DNA from: CAZFJG01 sp964410915
Lineage (GTDB): Bacteria; Synergistota; Synergistia; Synergistales; JAFGMB01
DNA: 64,000 nucleotides
Direction: 5' to 3'
Assembly: GCA_964410915.1 (NCBI GenBank)
Contig: CAYPIU010000001.1
Coordinates: 1-64,000, forward strand
The notes below the pieces were generated by a model. That model was not told where the DNA came from. It did no database searches and was given only the letters and a program-made list of their open reading frames with translations. Each line of letters starts with the position of its first letter. Within the stretch, counting starts at the first letter, position 1. Positions 1 to 9,208 of the stretch are shown one piece after another. A program made the position numbers and the translations under genes.

Positions 1-912
1 GTACAGGCAGCCCCGATAATTATGGACAAGAAGGCAACTCTGGAAAAGGCTCTTGGGCTTCTTGGTGATGCGTCAGAAAAAGGTGCGAAGATAGTTCTTT
101 TTCCAGAGGCTTTTATCCCTGCATATCCAAGGGGACTTTCCTTTGGAACAGTTATAGGAAGCAGGGCGCCTGAAGGCAGAAATGATTTTTTCAGATATTT
201 TGATAATTCCGTATCCGTTCCTGGAGAAACAACTGAGATCCTTGGCCAGGCGGCAAGAAAGCATGGGATCTATCTTGTTATGGGTGTGATAGAGAAAGAG
301 GGGGGTACTCTATACTGTACCATCCTTTATTTTGGGCCGGATGGAACACTGCTTGGAAAGCATCGCAAACTTAAACCCACAGCAAGCGAACGTATTATCT
401 GGGGTGAAGGTGATGGAAGTACGCTTACAGTTATAGAAACTCCCTATGCAAAGATGGGGGGGCTTATCTGCTGGGAAAATTACATGCCTCTTGCCAGGAC
501 AGCAATCTATAGCCAGGGTACAGGAATATATCTTGCCCCCACTGCAGATTCAAGGGACGAGTGGCAGGCTTCAATGCGTCATATTGCTCTCGAAGGACGC
601 TGTTTTGTCCTTTCATGTAACCAGTATGTTTCAAAAGATATGTATCCGAAAGATCTTGAATATTATTCTGATCTTGATCCGCTGCCTGAAAACATTTGTC
701 CTGGCGGAAGCACTATCATAAGTCCTTTAGGTCAGTACGTGGTGGATCCGGTTTACAACAGGGAAGAGATACTTGTGGCTGATCTGGATCTTACTCTTAT
801 ACCCAAGAGCCGCTTCGATTTTGATGTAACGGGACATTATTCCAGGCCGGATGTTTTTCAACTGATCGTTGATACATCCAGAAAAGAATCAGTGATCCAG
901 GAAGAATTCTAA
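1..912 (+). CDS. Carbon-nitrogen hydrolase, nitrilase family (5' end outside window)
   Basis: Hydrolyses a C-N bond in a nitrile or amide. The first ATG is at 22, but the same frame is open to base 1 and reads VQAAPII before it, the usual first strand of nitrilases, so the true start lies upstream and the gene is partial. Counted from the visible Met, the catalytic triad is Glu29 (LFPEAF), Lys116 (HRKLKPT) and Cys150 (LICWENY). The CWENYMP signature and the HRKLKPT motif point to the true nitrilase branch more than to amidases or N-carbamoylases, but the substrate is unknown. The amidohydrolase downstream suggests use of amides or nitriles as a nitrogen source (inference). Confidence 0.88.
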   Translation, partial: VQAAPIIMDKKATLEKALGLLGDASEKGAKIVLFPEAFIPAYPRGLSFGTVIGSRAPEGRNDFFRYFDNSVSVPGETTEILGQAARKHGIYLVMGVIEKEGGTLYCTILYFGPDGTLLGKHRKLKPTASERIIWGEGDGSTLTVIETPYAKMGGLICWENYMPLARTAIYSQGTGIYLAPTADSRDEWQASMRHIALEGRCFVLSCNQYVSKDMYPKDLEYYSDLDPLPENICPGGSTIISPLGQYVVDPVYNREEILVADLDLTLIPKSRFDFDVTGHYSRPDVFQLIVDTSRKESVIQEEF

Positions 913-938
913 ATTAGAAAAATTATTTTCCAGCAATA

Positions 939-1115
939 ATGGTACAACGAGAGTCTTTTTTTGAAGAATGGACCAATCTGAACAATAGTTCTGATATCGG
1001 ATCTGATATTCAGATACTCTTTGATCCTGAATTTTCACAGTTTGTTGATACTACGGTAATAGTTAAGGAATCTTGTCCTCTATTTTCCTTTTTTGCCAGA
1101 GAATTCCAAGTGTAA
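939..1115 (+). CDS. Possible small protein, 58 aa, unrecognised
   Basis: An open frame of 58 codons lies between the nitrilase and the amidohydrolase, starting ATG (MVQRESFF) and ending TAA 17 bases before the amidohydrolase ATG. It is co-directional and fills most of the 220-base gap. I see no Shine-Dalgarno before the ATG and recognise no domain; the product is acidic in its first half and Phe-rich. It could be a real small gene, the remnant of a decayed one, or chance. Confidence 0.25.
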   Translation: MVQRESFFEEWTNLNNSSDIGSDIQILFDPEFSQFVDTTVIVKESCPLFSFFAREFQV

Positions 1116-1132
1116 GAATAAGGAGGTATTTG

Positions 1133-2395
1133 ATGAATAATTTTAAAGGCAGCATGACAATTGTTCTTAAAGGTGCAAGGATCATAGATGGTACTGGTTC
1201 AGATCCTGTTACTGACGGAACGCTTATGATCAGGGATGGTTATATTATGGAAGTCGGAAGTGGAGATCAGATTGAAGTGCCCTCTGATGCTGTTACATAT
1301 GATCTGAAAGGATTGACAGTGCTCCCGGGTTTAATAGATACGCATACTCATATTCAGTTGTTCGAAGGAGATGGGGAGCTGGATCATCTCAAGGATCCTG
1401 TACCAAGGAAGACACTTAAAGCTGCATATAATGCTCAAAAGACCCTTGAGGCCGGGTTTACTACAATAAGGGATCTTGGTGCGGAAAACCTGATAGACCT
1501 TGCGGTCAGAGATGCTTGTGAGGAAGGTATCATCAAGGGGCCTCGAATGAAAGTCAGTGGCTATAAGATCACACCGACAGGAGCAGATTTTCCGATCTAT
1601 CCGCCGGAGCTTCAGATCTCGGGCCGGCCTGTAATGGATTCTCCAGGAGAAATTCGCAAGGCAACCCGAACACTTCTGGCCCTTGGTGTGGATATAATCA
1701 AAATAATGACCAGTGGAAGAACCTTTAGAAAAAGTTCATCTCCAAACGCCTATGCCCTGAGCCTTGAAGAGGCTAAAACTGCAGTTGAAGAAGCGCATAA
1801 CCAGGGAGTGCCCGTTTCCAGTCATGCTCATGGGGCAAGTGGAGTAAAGATAGCCCTTGCTGCCGGTTGCGATACTATAGAGCATGGGACTGTTCTTGAT
1901 GATGAAGATATAGAATTTATGCTTGAGAATAAGGTATTTCTTATACCGACATTGTCTTACGGTAAAAGAGTAGAAGAACTTGGAATTGATTCAGGTCTGC
2001 CTTCATATTCTGTATCCAAGGCCATAAGCAGCAGGAAACAGCGTTTGAAAAGTTTTAAAAAAGCCCTGGACGCAGGAGTAAAGATAGCTATGGGATCGGA
2101 TGCCGGCATGCCCTTTGCGGGTCATGGTAGAAATGCCTTCGAGCTTGAGGTTATGGTAGAAGCCGGGATGACTGACATGCAGGCTGTTATGGCTACAACT
2201 TCCCTTGCTGCAGAGGCTCTGAATATAGAGGAAGAGACTGGATCTATCCATAAAGGAAAGTTTGCAGACCTGGTTATAGTGGATGGTGATCCACTGCAGG
2301 ATATAAGGCTCCTTCAGAAAAAGGATTCTATTGTTGCAGTTTTCAAACAGGGAGAAATCGTTTCTTATGGAGAACTGGAAAAATACCGTTCCTGA
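1133..2395 (+). CDS. Metal-dependent amidohydrolase (imidazolonepropionase/prolidase-like)
   Basis: A 420-residue amidohydrolase-superfamily enzyme, probably acting on a cyclic amide or a dipeptide-like substrate. The start at 1133 is chosen because AAGGAGG lies 6 bases upstream; a longer frame from 1073 has no ribosome site. An N-terminal beta-sandwich segment is followed by the TIM-barrel metal motifs: HTH after VLPGLIDT, the barrel Lys in DIIKIM (candidate carbamylated lysine), His in SSHAHG, His in IEHGT and Asp in MGSDAG. The C-terminal segment GKFADLVIVDGDPL is typical of the superfamily. It ends at a bidirectional terminator shared with the convergent TRAP permease. The exact substrate cannot be read from the sequence. 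Confidence 0.85.
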   Translation: MNNFKGSMTIVLKGARIIDGTGSDPVTDGTLMIRDGYIMEVGSGDQIEVPSDAVTYDLKGLTVLPGLIDTHTHIQLFEGDGELDHLKDPVPRKTLKAAYNAQKTLEAGFTTIRDLGAENLIDLAVRDACEEGIIKGPRMKVSGYKITPTGADFPIYPPELQISGRPVMDSPGEIRKATRTLLALGVDIIKIMTSGRTFRKSSSPNAYALSLEEAKTAVEEAHNQGVPVSSHAHGASGVKIALAAGCDTIEHGTVLDDEDIEFMLENKVFLIPTLSYGKRVEELGIDSGLPSYSVSKAISSRKQRLKSFKKALDAGVKIAMGSDAGMPFAGHGRNAFELEVMVEAGMTDMQAVMATTSLAAEALNIEEETGSIHKGKFADLVIVDGDPLQDIRLLQKKDSIVAVFKQGEIVSYGELEKYRS

Positions 2396-2424
2396 GACGA
2401 TTTTCAGGAACCTTATCAAATAAA

Positions 2425-2458
2425 ACAAAAACCCCGGATATCCGGGGTTTTTGTTTTT
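2425..2458. terminator. Bidirectional intrinsic terminator
   Basis: The stem ACCCCGGAT/ATCCGGGGT is flanked by an A-run on the left and a T-run on the right, so it can stop both the amidohydrolase transcript (+) and the convergent TRAP transcript (-). Confidence 0.85.
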
Positions 2459-2483
2459 ATTTGTGTGCGAGAATATTCTGTAA

Positions 2484-4415
2484 CTAATCTTTACCCTGTC
2501 TCCATATAATAAAGAACGTAACTGCGAATAGAGCCAGTCCAGCAAGGCGGAATTGGGCCAGGGGAGAGATCATAGTCAATGCAGCGATCCCGAAGATCGA
2601 TCTGACTACAGGATTCAGGCGCTTTCTCAAATGGCCGAGAACAGTTATGGCAATGGAGTAGAGGCCGACAAGGGAAAACAGCAATGTTGTCAAATATCCC
2701 ATCCAGCTGAAGTTGAGTGACAGAAGGACTGGATTGTAAATATACATATATGGCAGCAGTAAACCGGCACTTCCAAGGAACAATCCAGTGAATGCAACTC
2801 TGTTTGGATCGGTTTTGGCTATAGCTCCTGCTGTGAATGATGTAAGGGCTACCGGTGGGATTACTGATGACATAGTCCCGAAATAAAAGGCAAAGAAATG
2901 AGCTGCCAATGGATTTATGCCTATCTGTATCAGTGCGGGTGCGGCTACTGTTGCAGTAATAATATAGCAAGCAGGACCGGGCAGTCCCATTCCGAGTATT
3001 ATTGCTGTGATCATGCACATGATGGCAGTCAGAAGGAGGTGACCTCCTGCCCATTTGACGATATTTACTCCGATCGTCTGTCCAACACCTGTCATTCCTA
3101 CAGATGCAATAATAAACCCGATTATCCCGCAGATAATAGCTATTGTCGCTCCATTTTCTGCTCCTTCGGCCAGTGCAAAAATGATGTCTTTCAGCGAAAG
3201 CCTGGTTCCCTTTCTCAAGAAAGAGACTACAAGTACTGAAATGATACCGATGAAAGCAGCAAGAAGGGGACTATATCCAATTATGAGGAAAAGAATTATT
3301 ATTACCAGAGGAGCAAGAAGATGACCTCTTTCCTTGATAACAGCACCGACGTCAGGGAGATTCTCTTTTGATATACCTACAAGTCCCCATTTGGCAGCTC
3401 CAAGGTCGACCATATGGAAAAGCGTCCAGTAATAGAGGAAGGCGGGGGTTAGTCCTGCGATCATTATCTTGTTATAGGGGACTCCGAGATATGAGCTCAT
3501 GATAAATGCCGCAGCTCCCATGATAGGAGGCATCAGAATACCTCCTGTTGATGCTATTGCTTCTACTGCTCCTGCAAAATATGGTTTATAACCTACTGAT
3601 ATCATAAGAGGTATAGTGAAGGAACCTGTAGTAGCAACATTTGCCTGGGAACTTCCACTTATCGTTCCGGTAAGTGCGCTGGCAAATATTGAGGCCTTTG
3701 CAGGTCCTCCTCTCCGGTGTCCGGTAAGGGCAGTGGCAAGGTCATTAAAAAAATCGGAGGCTTTAGTTGCTTTCAGGAAACTCGCAAAAAGGATGAACAT
3801 GAAGATATATGATGCAGAAACCATTGCAGCAACTCCCAGAATTCCCTCAGAAGTCATGGTAACCCTGATAAGGATCCTTTCAAGGGAAAATCCCTGGTGT
3901 GCAAATGGGCCTGGCATGTAAGGGCCGACATATGCATAAACCAGGAAGAGTACCGAGAGAATGGTGAGCATCCATCCTACAGTTCTTCTTGAAGCTTCGA
4001 TGATCAGAAGAATAAAAACAACTCCGTAAATTACATCGGTAAAGTTTGGCTGGAGGAGTGTCTGGATCCATCTGTCATGTGAAAGAAAAAGATACACTCC
4101 GACACCCAGGGAAAGAGCAAAGAAACCCCAGTCAAAAAATGAGGGTTTATCCATTGGAGATCTTTTTGAAGCAGGTTTGAAGAGGAATATGATTCCCATC
4201 ATAAGTGAAATGTGCATCATATTTTTTTGTACAACTTCTATAAGGCCAAAACTGTTGTAATAGATATGCAGAAGTGACACTAATACACAGAACCCTACTG
4301 AAAATACTTTGACTCTCCCGGATAGCGTTCTCTTTACAGGTGCCTTTGGATCTTTTACTGTTTCTTTAATCTTTGTATCTCTCTGATTATCATTTTCTGG
4401 CGTAATGTTCTGCAT
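2484..4415 (-). CDS. TRAP transporter fused permease (DctQ+DctM type), TAXI family
   Basis: Integral inner-membrane protein of 643 residues in which the small 4-TM and the large 12-TM TRAP subunits are fused, as is usual for TAXI-type TRAP systems. About 60 polar residues precede the first helix. Glycine-rich segments such as GTISGSSQANVATTG and ILGMGLPGPACYI are the conserved DctM scoop-loop and core regions. The start has GGGAG about 12 bases upstream. It lies 93 bases downstream of the solute-binding protein gene on the same strand and forms a Na+- or H+-driven organic or amino acid uptake system with it (family knowledge); the substrate is unknown. Confidence 0.92.
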   Translation of the reverse strand: MQNITPENDNQRDTKIKETVKDPKAPVKRTLSGRVKVFSVGFCVLVSLLHIYYNSFGLIEVVQKNMMHISLMMGIIFLFKPASKRSPMDKPSFFDWGFFALSLGVGVYLFLSHDRWIQTLLQPNFTDVIYGVVFILLIIEASRRTVGWMLTILSVLFLVYAYVGPYMPGPFAHQGFSLERILIRVTMTSEGILGVAAMVSASYIFMFILFASFLKATKASDFFNDLATALTGHRRGGPAKASIFASALTGTISGSSQANVATTGSFTIPLMISVGYKPYFAGAVEAIASTGGILMPPIMGAAAFIMSSYLGVPYNKIMIAGLTPAFLYYWTLFHMVDLGAAKWGLVGISKENLPDVGAVIKERGHLLAPLVIIILFLIIGYSPLLAAFIGIISVLVVSFLRKGTRLSLKDIIFALAEGAENGATIAIICGIIGFIIASVGMTGVGQTIGVNIVKWAGGHLLLTAIMCMITAIILGMGLPGPACYIITATVAAPALIQIGINPLAAHFFAFYFGTMSSVIPPVALTSFTAGAIAKTDPNRVAFTGLFLGSAGLLLPYMYIYNPVLLSLNFSWMGYLTTLLFSLVGLYSIAITVLGHLRKRLNPVVRSIFGIAALTMISPLAQFRLAGLALFAVTFFIIWRQGKD

Positions 4416-4456
4416 TATTAATCTTCTCCCGAATCAAATGTATGTAAAAGTCAGAA

Positions 4457-4486
4457 AGGCGGTCATCCTTCGTGGAATGACCGCCT
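4457..4486 (-). promoter_or_regulatory. Intercistronic hairpin between TAXI binding protein and permease
   Basis: Read on the minus strand, AGGCGGTCAT pairs with ATGACCGCCT (10 bp plus inner pairs) around a short loop, followed by TTCTGACTTTT. The U-run is broken, so this is at most a weak terminator. Such hairpins often keep binding-protein mRNA in excess over permease mRNA (inference). Confidence 0.55.
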
Positions 4487-4508
4487 GTTAACACGTAAAA
4501 CTTATATG

Positions 4509-5522
4509 TTATTTCATTTCTGGTGGGATGAGGCTTTCAGGAACGTCCACGCCGTGTTCTGTGAAGAATTTAACAGCGCCTGGATGAAGAGGCGCGCCGG
4601 AAAGGCCAGATACTGCATCTTCGAGGCTCAGGGTCTTCAAAGCGCCATGTTGTTTTTTGACTTCTTCAAGCTGTTTTACGTAAAGGCCTTCAAGCATGCT
4701 GTATACCATGTCTGCATCCTGATCTTTTTCTGCAACCAGAGATGATTTAAAGCCTATGGTACGCAGTTCGTTCTTCTGTTTCGGATATGTCTCTGCAGGA
4801 ATAACAACTCTTGCAACGTAAGGAGCTTCTTCTGTTATTCTGGCAAGTTCCTCATCTGAAAACTCTACCATTCCCACTTTTACCTGTCCCGCGTAAAGCT
4901 GGGAAACAGCAGAAGTAGGTATTCCGGCTGCCAGATAGCAGGCATCGATCAGTTTGTTCTGAAGAGCCTGAACTGAATCGCCGTATCCGAGGTACTGAGG
5001 CTGGAAATCGTCAAAGCTCATTCCATGTGCGGCGCCAAGGATTATGGGAAGATAGAATACACCACCGCCGGCAGCAGGGCCAACAGCTATTTTTTTATCT
5101 GTAAAATCTTCAAGGGTTTTAATTCCGCTTTTTTCCCGGTACATTAACTGAATTGCTTCTGGCCAGAGTGCTGTTACAAAACGGATATTCTTGATAGGCT
5201 TGTTTTCATATTTATCGATCCCTTTGTAGGCGTTTGCAGTAGGAACGCTTCCGCATACTGCGAGTTTAAGTTCTTTTCCTCTCAGCATTTCCAGGTTTTC
5301 AGTAGTGCCGCCTGATGTCTGGGCTGTAAATTTGTAGCCTTCGTCACTCAACTCGTTGTTAAAAGTATTGGCCAGTATTACACCAACAGGGTAGAACGTG
5401 CCTCCTGTAGAGCCTGTTCCTATATTAATGAAAGTGGGTGCAGCACTGGCAGAACCAGCGAATACAAAGAAACTGAATACAAGAACGAGACCAACGGAAA
5501 GCATAAATAGACATTTTTTCAT
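4509..5522 (-). CDS. TAXI family TRAP transporter solute-binding protein
   Basis: Periplasmic binding protein of 337 residues. The N-terminus MKKCLFMLSVGLVLVFSFF continues to a signal peptidase site near SASA-AP, so it is exported. The TAXI hallmarks are present: INIGTGSTGGTFYPVG at the mature N-terminus, TAQTSGGTTENLEML, and AVGPAAGGG in the middle. The ATG is preceded by GGAGG at good distance. It is the first structural gene of a two-gene TRAP operon with the fused permease. Related proteins bind glutamate, other carboxylates or amino acids; the ligand cannot be deduced here. Confidence 0.93.
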   Translation of the reverse strand: MKKCLFMLSVGLVLVFSFFVFAGSASAAPTFINIGTGSTGGTFYPVGVILANTFNNELSDEGYKFTAQTSGGTTENLEMLRGKELKLAVCGSVPTANAYKGIDKYENKPIKNIRFVTALWPEAIQLMYREKSGIKTLEDFTDKKIAVGPAAGGGVFYLPIILGAAHGMSFDDFQPQYLGYGDSVQALQNKLIDACYLAAGIPTSAVSQLYAGQVKVGMVEFSDEELARITEEAPYVARVVIPAETYPKQKNELRTIGFKSSLVAEKDQDADMVYSMLEGLYVKQLEEVKKQHGALKTLSLEDAVSGLSGAPLHPGAVKFFTEHGVDVPESLIPPEMK

Positions 5523-6033
5523 TTGATAACCTCCATCATTGAATTGGGATTAATGTGTACTATGAACAATGGAACATTCAGACCTCCTTTCAGTTTTAGA
5601 ATTTGTATTTTTGTGTTTTTCGGGCAATATTGCCAATTCTTTGTTGAGAAATACGTTTGGATTTACTGGCTCCGGAATTTGAGGAATAAAGTCTTAGGTG
5701 CGATCGGGTATAAAACCTTTTCAGAATATTATTCAAGATCAGTTGATACATTAGAATAATAATATACAAGAATTTACCTGTTTGCAATCTGGATGTATTA
5801 TACTAAATCTTCATATCCCTAAAAACATTATTAAATATCTATGAGGTATCCTCGGAAGCTCGAATTGCCTTTTTATTTCTCAATATCTTTCGTAATTCCT
5901 CCAGTTCAAATAATAAAAGTTTATGAATTTAATAAACAGTGTCAACAATAATATTCAGAATTTAATAGTAGAATTATAATTGTAGTGATATACTAAAATT
6001 AAATATAAATTGTAAGGTAAGGTGCTGGTCCTG
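5523..6033. other. Intergenic region between divergent TAXI operon and hydrolase gene
   Basis: About 510 bases of AT-rich sequence. On the minus strand a perfect AAAGGAGG (5590-5583) precedes ATG-TTC-CAT-TGT-TCA-TAG, a five-codon micro-ORF (5577-5560), 37 bases before the binding-protein start. I see no convincing sigma-70 promoter pair and no longer gene. The region must carry the promoters of both flanking genes. Confidence 0.5.
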
Positions 6034-6846
6034 TTGTTTTTTAAGACAGCTGATGGAGTGAGTATTAATTATGAAATAAAGGGAGATGGCAAGCCTCTTC
6101 TTCTTGTTCCCGGATGGTCCTGCAGCTATCATTTCTTCGATAAAAACATTCCGGTCCTTTCTGAATCGCTTAAGGTAATAGCTGTTGACCTGAGAGGACA
6201 TGGGGATTCTGAAAAACCTGATCATGGATATCGTATTTCGCGTTTTGCCAAGGATATCAAAGAACTTCTTGATCATCTCGGTCTTAATGATGTTACTGCT
6301 GCAGGCTGGTCTATGGGTGCTTCGGTTTTATGGAGCTATCTTGAACTTTTTGGTTCTGAACACATTTCCAGGCTTGTCTGCGTCGACCAGTCTCCTGCCC
6401 AGTATTTTGCGCCGGACTGGAGATGGGGTCAGCTTGGCTGTTATGATGTTGAGTCCTTTATCCGCCTTTGCTGTAACCTGGAGCATGCTGAACGGAATGT
6501 TGCAGAAGGAACAGTATGCGGGTGTATGAACAGGGAACCTTCACAGAAAGAATTAGATTTTCTCGTTGGAGAGATAATGAAATGTCCTGCCAGGGTAAAG
6601 ATCGATATTATGAGAGATCATACAAATCTGGACTGGAGAGATTTCCTTCCTCATATCAATATTCCCACTCTTGTATGTGTCGCTATGGCCAGTAAGGTCT
6701 TTCCCTGGGAGGGGAGTGCATATGTTGGTGAAGTCATACCTGGAGCGAAAACGGAGTTCTTTGAAGATTGCGGTCACATGCTTTTCTGGGAAGATCCAGG
6801 CAAATTTAATTCACTGATCTCAGATTTTGCAGGAGGCGAAAAGTGA
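6034..6846 (+). CDS. Alpha/beta hydrolase
   Basis: Cytosolic alpha/beta-hydrolase fold protein of about 270 residues. The nucleophile elbow is GWSMG, the oxyanion strand is LLLVPGWS, DLRGHGDS follows beta-4, and the C-terminal His is in DCGHMLFWEDP. The usual acid site before KVFP reads AMASKVFP, so the expected Asp looks replaced by Ser and the acid may sit elsewhere. The start is uncertain: TTG at 6034 follows AAGGTAAGGTG by about 9 bases, while GTG at 6022 overlaps that site. It precedes the peptide transporter cluster by 139 bases. Esterase, lactonase or peptidase activity are all possible. Confidence 0.8.
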   Translation: MFFKTADGVSINYEIKGDGKPLLLVPGWSCSYHFFDKNIPVLSESLKVIAVDLRGHGDSEKPDHGYRISRFAKDIKELLDHLGLNDVTAAGWSMGASVLWSYLELFGSEHISRLVCVDQSPAQYFAPDWRWGQLGCYDVESFIRLCCNLEHAERNVAEGTVCGCMNREPSQKELDFLVGEIMKCPARVKIDIMRDHTNLDWRDFLPHINIPTLVCVAMASKVFPWEGSAYVGEVIPGAKTEFFEDCGHMLFWEDPGKFNSLISDFAGGEK

Positions 6847-6985
6847 AAAGATCCTGGCGAAAGTTCTACATTGACAGGTCAGGTCTATGAGCATTACCAT
6901 AAAATAGATTCTAATATTTAATATGATGAAGTAATAACAGTTCTATGTATAAAGATTTACTTTTTCAGTTTATACAGAAAGGACA

Positions 6986-7939
6986 ATGATGAATACATTA
7001 CTTGAGATCAAGGATGTAAAGAAATACTTCCCGGTGGATAAACATAAGACAGTAAAGGCTGTTGAAGATGTTTCCCTTCAGGTGTGTAAAAGAGATATAT
7101 ATGGTCTTGTGGGGGAATCGGGATCAGGCAAGACAACTCTCGGAAGGGTAATTATTAAGCTTCTGGAGCCGACTGGCGGCAGTATTTCCTATGATGGCAG
7201 AGATATTACTGAATTGAGACTCAACAAAGAAAAACATCTCCGCAGAAAACTCCAGATCGTTTTCCAGGATCCGTATGCATCACTCCATCCAAGAAAGAAG
7301 ATCAAGGATATTATTGGCCGGGGTCTTCTGACTCATCAAATGGTCAGCAATGAAACTGAAATGATAGAAAAAGTCGGCCATTTTCTCTCTCTTGTCGGAA
7401 TGAACGATCAGCATCTATACAGATATCCCCATGAACTTTCAGGAGGGCAAAGACAGAGAGTGGCAATAGCAAGGGCACTTATCCTGGATCCCGAAATGGT
7501 TGTACTGGATGAACCTACATCATCTCTGGATGTTTCAGTTCAGGCCGAAGTGCTTAAACTTCTTAAGGATCTCAGAGACAGGCTTGACCTGACATATCTT
7601 TTTATTACTCATGATCTCTCTGTTGTAAGATTATTTACTGAAAAGATCGCTATTCTCTATCTTGGGCGCATTCTTGAGACAGGGAGAACAGAAGATATCT
7701 TTCTCAAACCCCTTCATCCATACACAGAAGCGCTTATGTCGGTTACCCCCAAACTTGACCCTCGAAAACGCGGTGAAAAAATCATTCTGAAGGGTGAAAT
7801 ACCCAGTCCGATCGATCCCCCCGGGGGATGCCCGTTCCATACCAGGTGTTTTAAGAAAATTGGTCCTGTATGTGAACAGCAAAGGCCGGAACTCAAGGAT
7901 ATTGGAGACGGGCATTATGTTGCCTGTCATCTTTATTAA
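6986..7939 (+). CDS. Oligopeptide/dipeptide ABC transporter ATP-binding protein (DppF/OppF type)
   Basis: Cytoplasmic ATPase subunit of 317 residues. Walker A GESGSGKTT, Q-loop VFQDPYASLHPR, signature LSGGQRQRVAIARAL, Walker B VVLDEPTSSLD and switch His ITHDLS are all intact. The C-terminal oligo/dipeptide-specific extension with PGGCPFHTRC and a later Cys is present, which in this family can bind an Fe-S cluster. It starts at the first of two adjacent ATGs after AAAGGA. It is separated from its partner ATPase (12637) by an epimerase, the binding protein and both permeases, an unusual order since dppD and dppF are usually adjacent. Confidence 0.92.
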   Translation: MMNTLLEIKDVKKYFPVDKHKTVKAVEDVSLQVCKRDIYGLVGESGSGKTTLGRVIIKLLEPTGGSISYDGRDITELRLNKEKHLRRKLQIVFQDPYASLHPRKKIKDIIGRGLLTHQMVSNETEMIEKVGHFLSLVGMNDQHLYRYPHELSGGQRQRVAIARALILDPEMVVLDEPTSSLDVSVQAEVLKLLKDLRDRLDLTYLFITHDLSVVRLFTEKIAILYLGRILETGRTEDIFLKPLHPYTEALMSVTPKLDPRKRGEKIILKGEIPSPIDPPGGCPFHTRCFKKIGPVCEQQRPELKDIGDGHYVACHLY

Positions 7940-8010
7940 ATAAGTACAGAAAGTTCTACTGTTTAAGCTGTTATTTTTTTTGAAATCTGTTTTTTTTTGG
8001 AGGAATATTG

Positions 8011-9123
8011 ATGAAAAGGTCGACCAGAATAAGCAGTATAGAGATCTTCAAGGCAGATCTTGAACTCAAAGAACCGTTTCGAACTTCACTGGCTGAGATA
8101 AGCTGCGCAAATAATATTATCGTGAGAGTTTACCTGCAGGACGGTCTTTACGGCACTGGTGAGGCAAGACCTAATCCTCCTGTAACCGGTGAGACTCAGG
8201 GATCAGCTTTTATTGCCGGGAAAAGACTATCTTCCTGCCTGATAGGGAAGGATGCTCTTGATATAGAGAACAGAATGGCAGAACTTGATAGGCATCTTAC
8301 GAAAAACAGCGCTCTGAAGAGTGCTTTTGACATTGCCCTGTACGATCTTCTGGGAAAAACTGCTGATCTCCCTCTATATGCAGTACTTGGTGGGAGCAGG
8401 AGATCTTTCTGGACAGATAATACTGTCAGTATTGGTCTTCCGGAAGTCATGGCCCGGAAGGCTTGCGAATACAAGGAACAGGGTTTTAAAGCTCTAAAGG
8501 TGAAACTGGGTGGGATCCCAGCTGTAGATATTGCCCGTATACATGAGATCCGAAAAATGGTGGGGATAGATATTCCCATTAGGATCGACGCAAATCAGGG
8601 CTGGAATTTTAAACAGGCGTTGAAAATCCTTACAGAACTTGAACAAATGAACATAGATTATTGTGAACAGCCCCTCGTACACTGGGATCATGCCAACATG
8701 CGCCGTTTAAAAGAACGTGTCTCTATCCCGATAATGGCAGATGAATCTCTATTTGGTCCTCAGGATGCTTTTAAACTTGCAGCAGATGGGTGTTGCGATC
8801 TATTCAACATCAAGTTGGCAAAATCAGGCGGTATTCACAATGGTTTAAAGATAAATGCTATCGGCGAAGGTGCCGGGATAGCCTGTATGGCAGGATGTAT
8901 GACCGAGACACGTTTAGCACTGACTGCAGCAGCGCATCTTGTTTCAGCAAGACCCAATATAATGTTCTGCGATCTGGATGGCCATACATCGATGAAAATT
9001 GATCCTGTATCAGGGGGAGCCGAATACAAAGCGGGAGAGATATTACTGCCTGTCAGTCCGGGACATGGGGCGGATTTTGATGCTGATTTTCTTGATACAT
9101 GCGAGTCTATTGTAGTGAAATAA
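8011..9123 (+). CDS. Dipeptide epimerase-like enolase-superfamily enzyme
   Basis: A 370-residue enolase-superfamily protein (muconate lactonizing subgroup). The start at 8011 follows GGAGGA by 6 bases; the preceding TTG is rejected. The N-terminal cap is followed by the barrel with the KxK acid/base motif (ALKVKLG), metal ligands Asp (IRIDANQGW), Glu (YCEQPL) and Asp (MADES), and the second catalytic Lys in NIKLAKSGG. The motif CDLDGH near the C-terminus is the DxD motif that binds the substrate alpha-amino group in dipeptide epimerases. Its place inside a dipeptide transporter cluster supports epimerisation of imported dipeptides such as L-Ala-D/L-Glu, but specificity is not proven. Confidence 0.85.
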   Translation: MKRSTRISSIEIFKADLELKEPFRTSLAEISCANNIIVRVYLQDGLYGTGEARPNPPVTGETQGSAFIAGKRLSSCLIGKDALDIENRMAELDRHLTKNSALKSAFDIALYDLLGKTADLPLYAVLGGSRRSFWTDNTVSIGLPEVMARKACEYKEQGFKALKVKLGGIPAVDIARIHEIRKMVGIDIPIRIDANQGWNFKQALKILTELEQMNIDYCEQPLVHWDHANMRRLKERVSIPIMADESLFGPQDAFKLAADGCCDLFNIKLAKSGGIHNGLKINAIGEGAGIACMAGCMTETRLALTAAAHLVSARPNIMFCDLDGHTSMKIDPVSGGAEYKAGEILLPVSPGHGADFDADFLDTCESIVVK

Positions 9124-9208
9124 TTTTACAGTAAACTGTTTCAGGGCTTCATAAGGTGGACCCGTATGGGTCTAAGGGGGAAACAAACATATAGGGGAGG
9201 TTGGTAAG

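Noticed and set aside
1073..1132. Longer N-terminus for the amidohydrolase
   Set aside because: A strong AAGGAGG sits immediately before ATG 1133, while the upstream start has no ribosome site.
2003..2545. 180-codon minus-strand frame
   Set aside because: It lies across the amidohydrolase coding region, the terminator and the permease end, with low-complexity content; antisense shadow.
5974..6276. 100-codon minus-strand frame
   Set aside because: Antisense to the alpha/beta hydrolase start and shadowed by it; no ribosome site.
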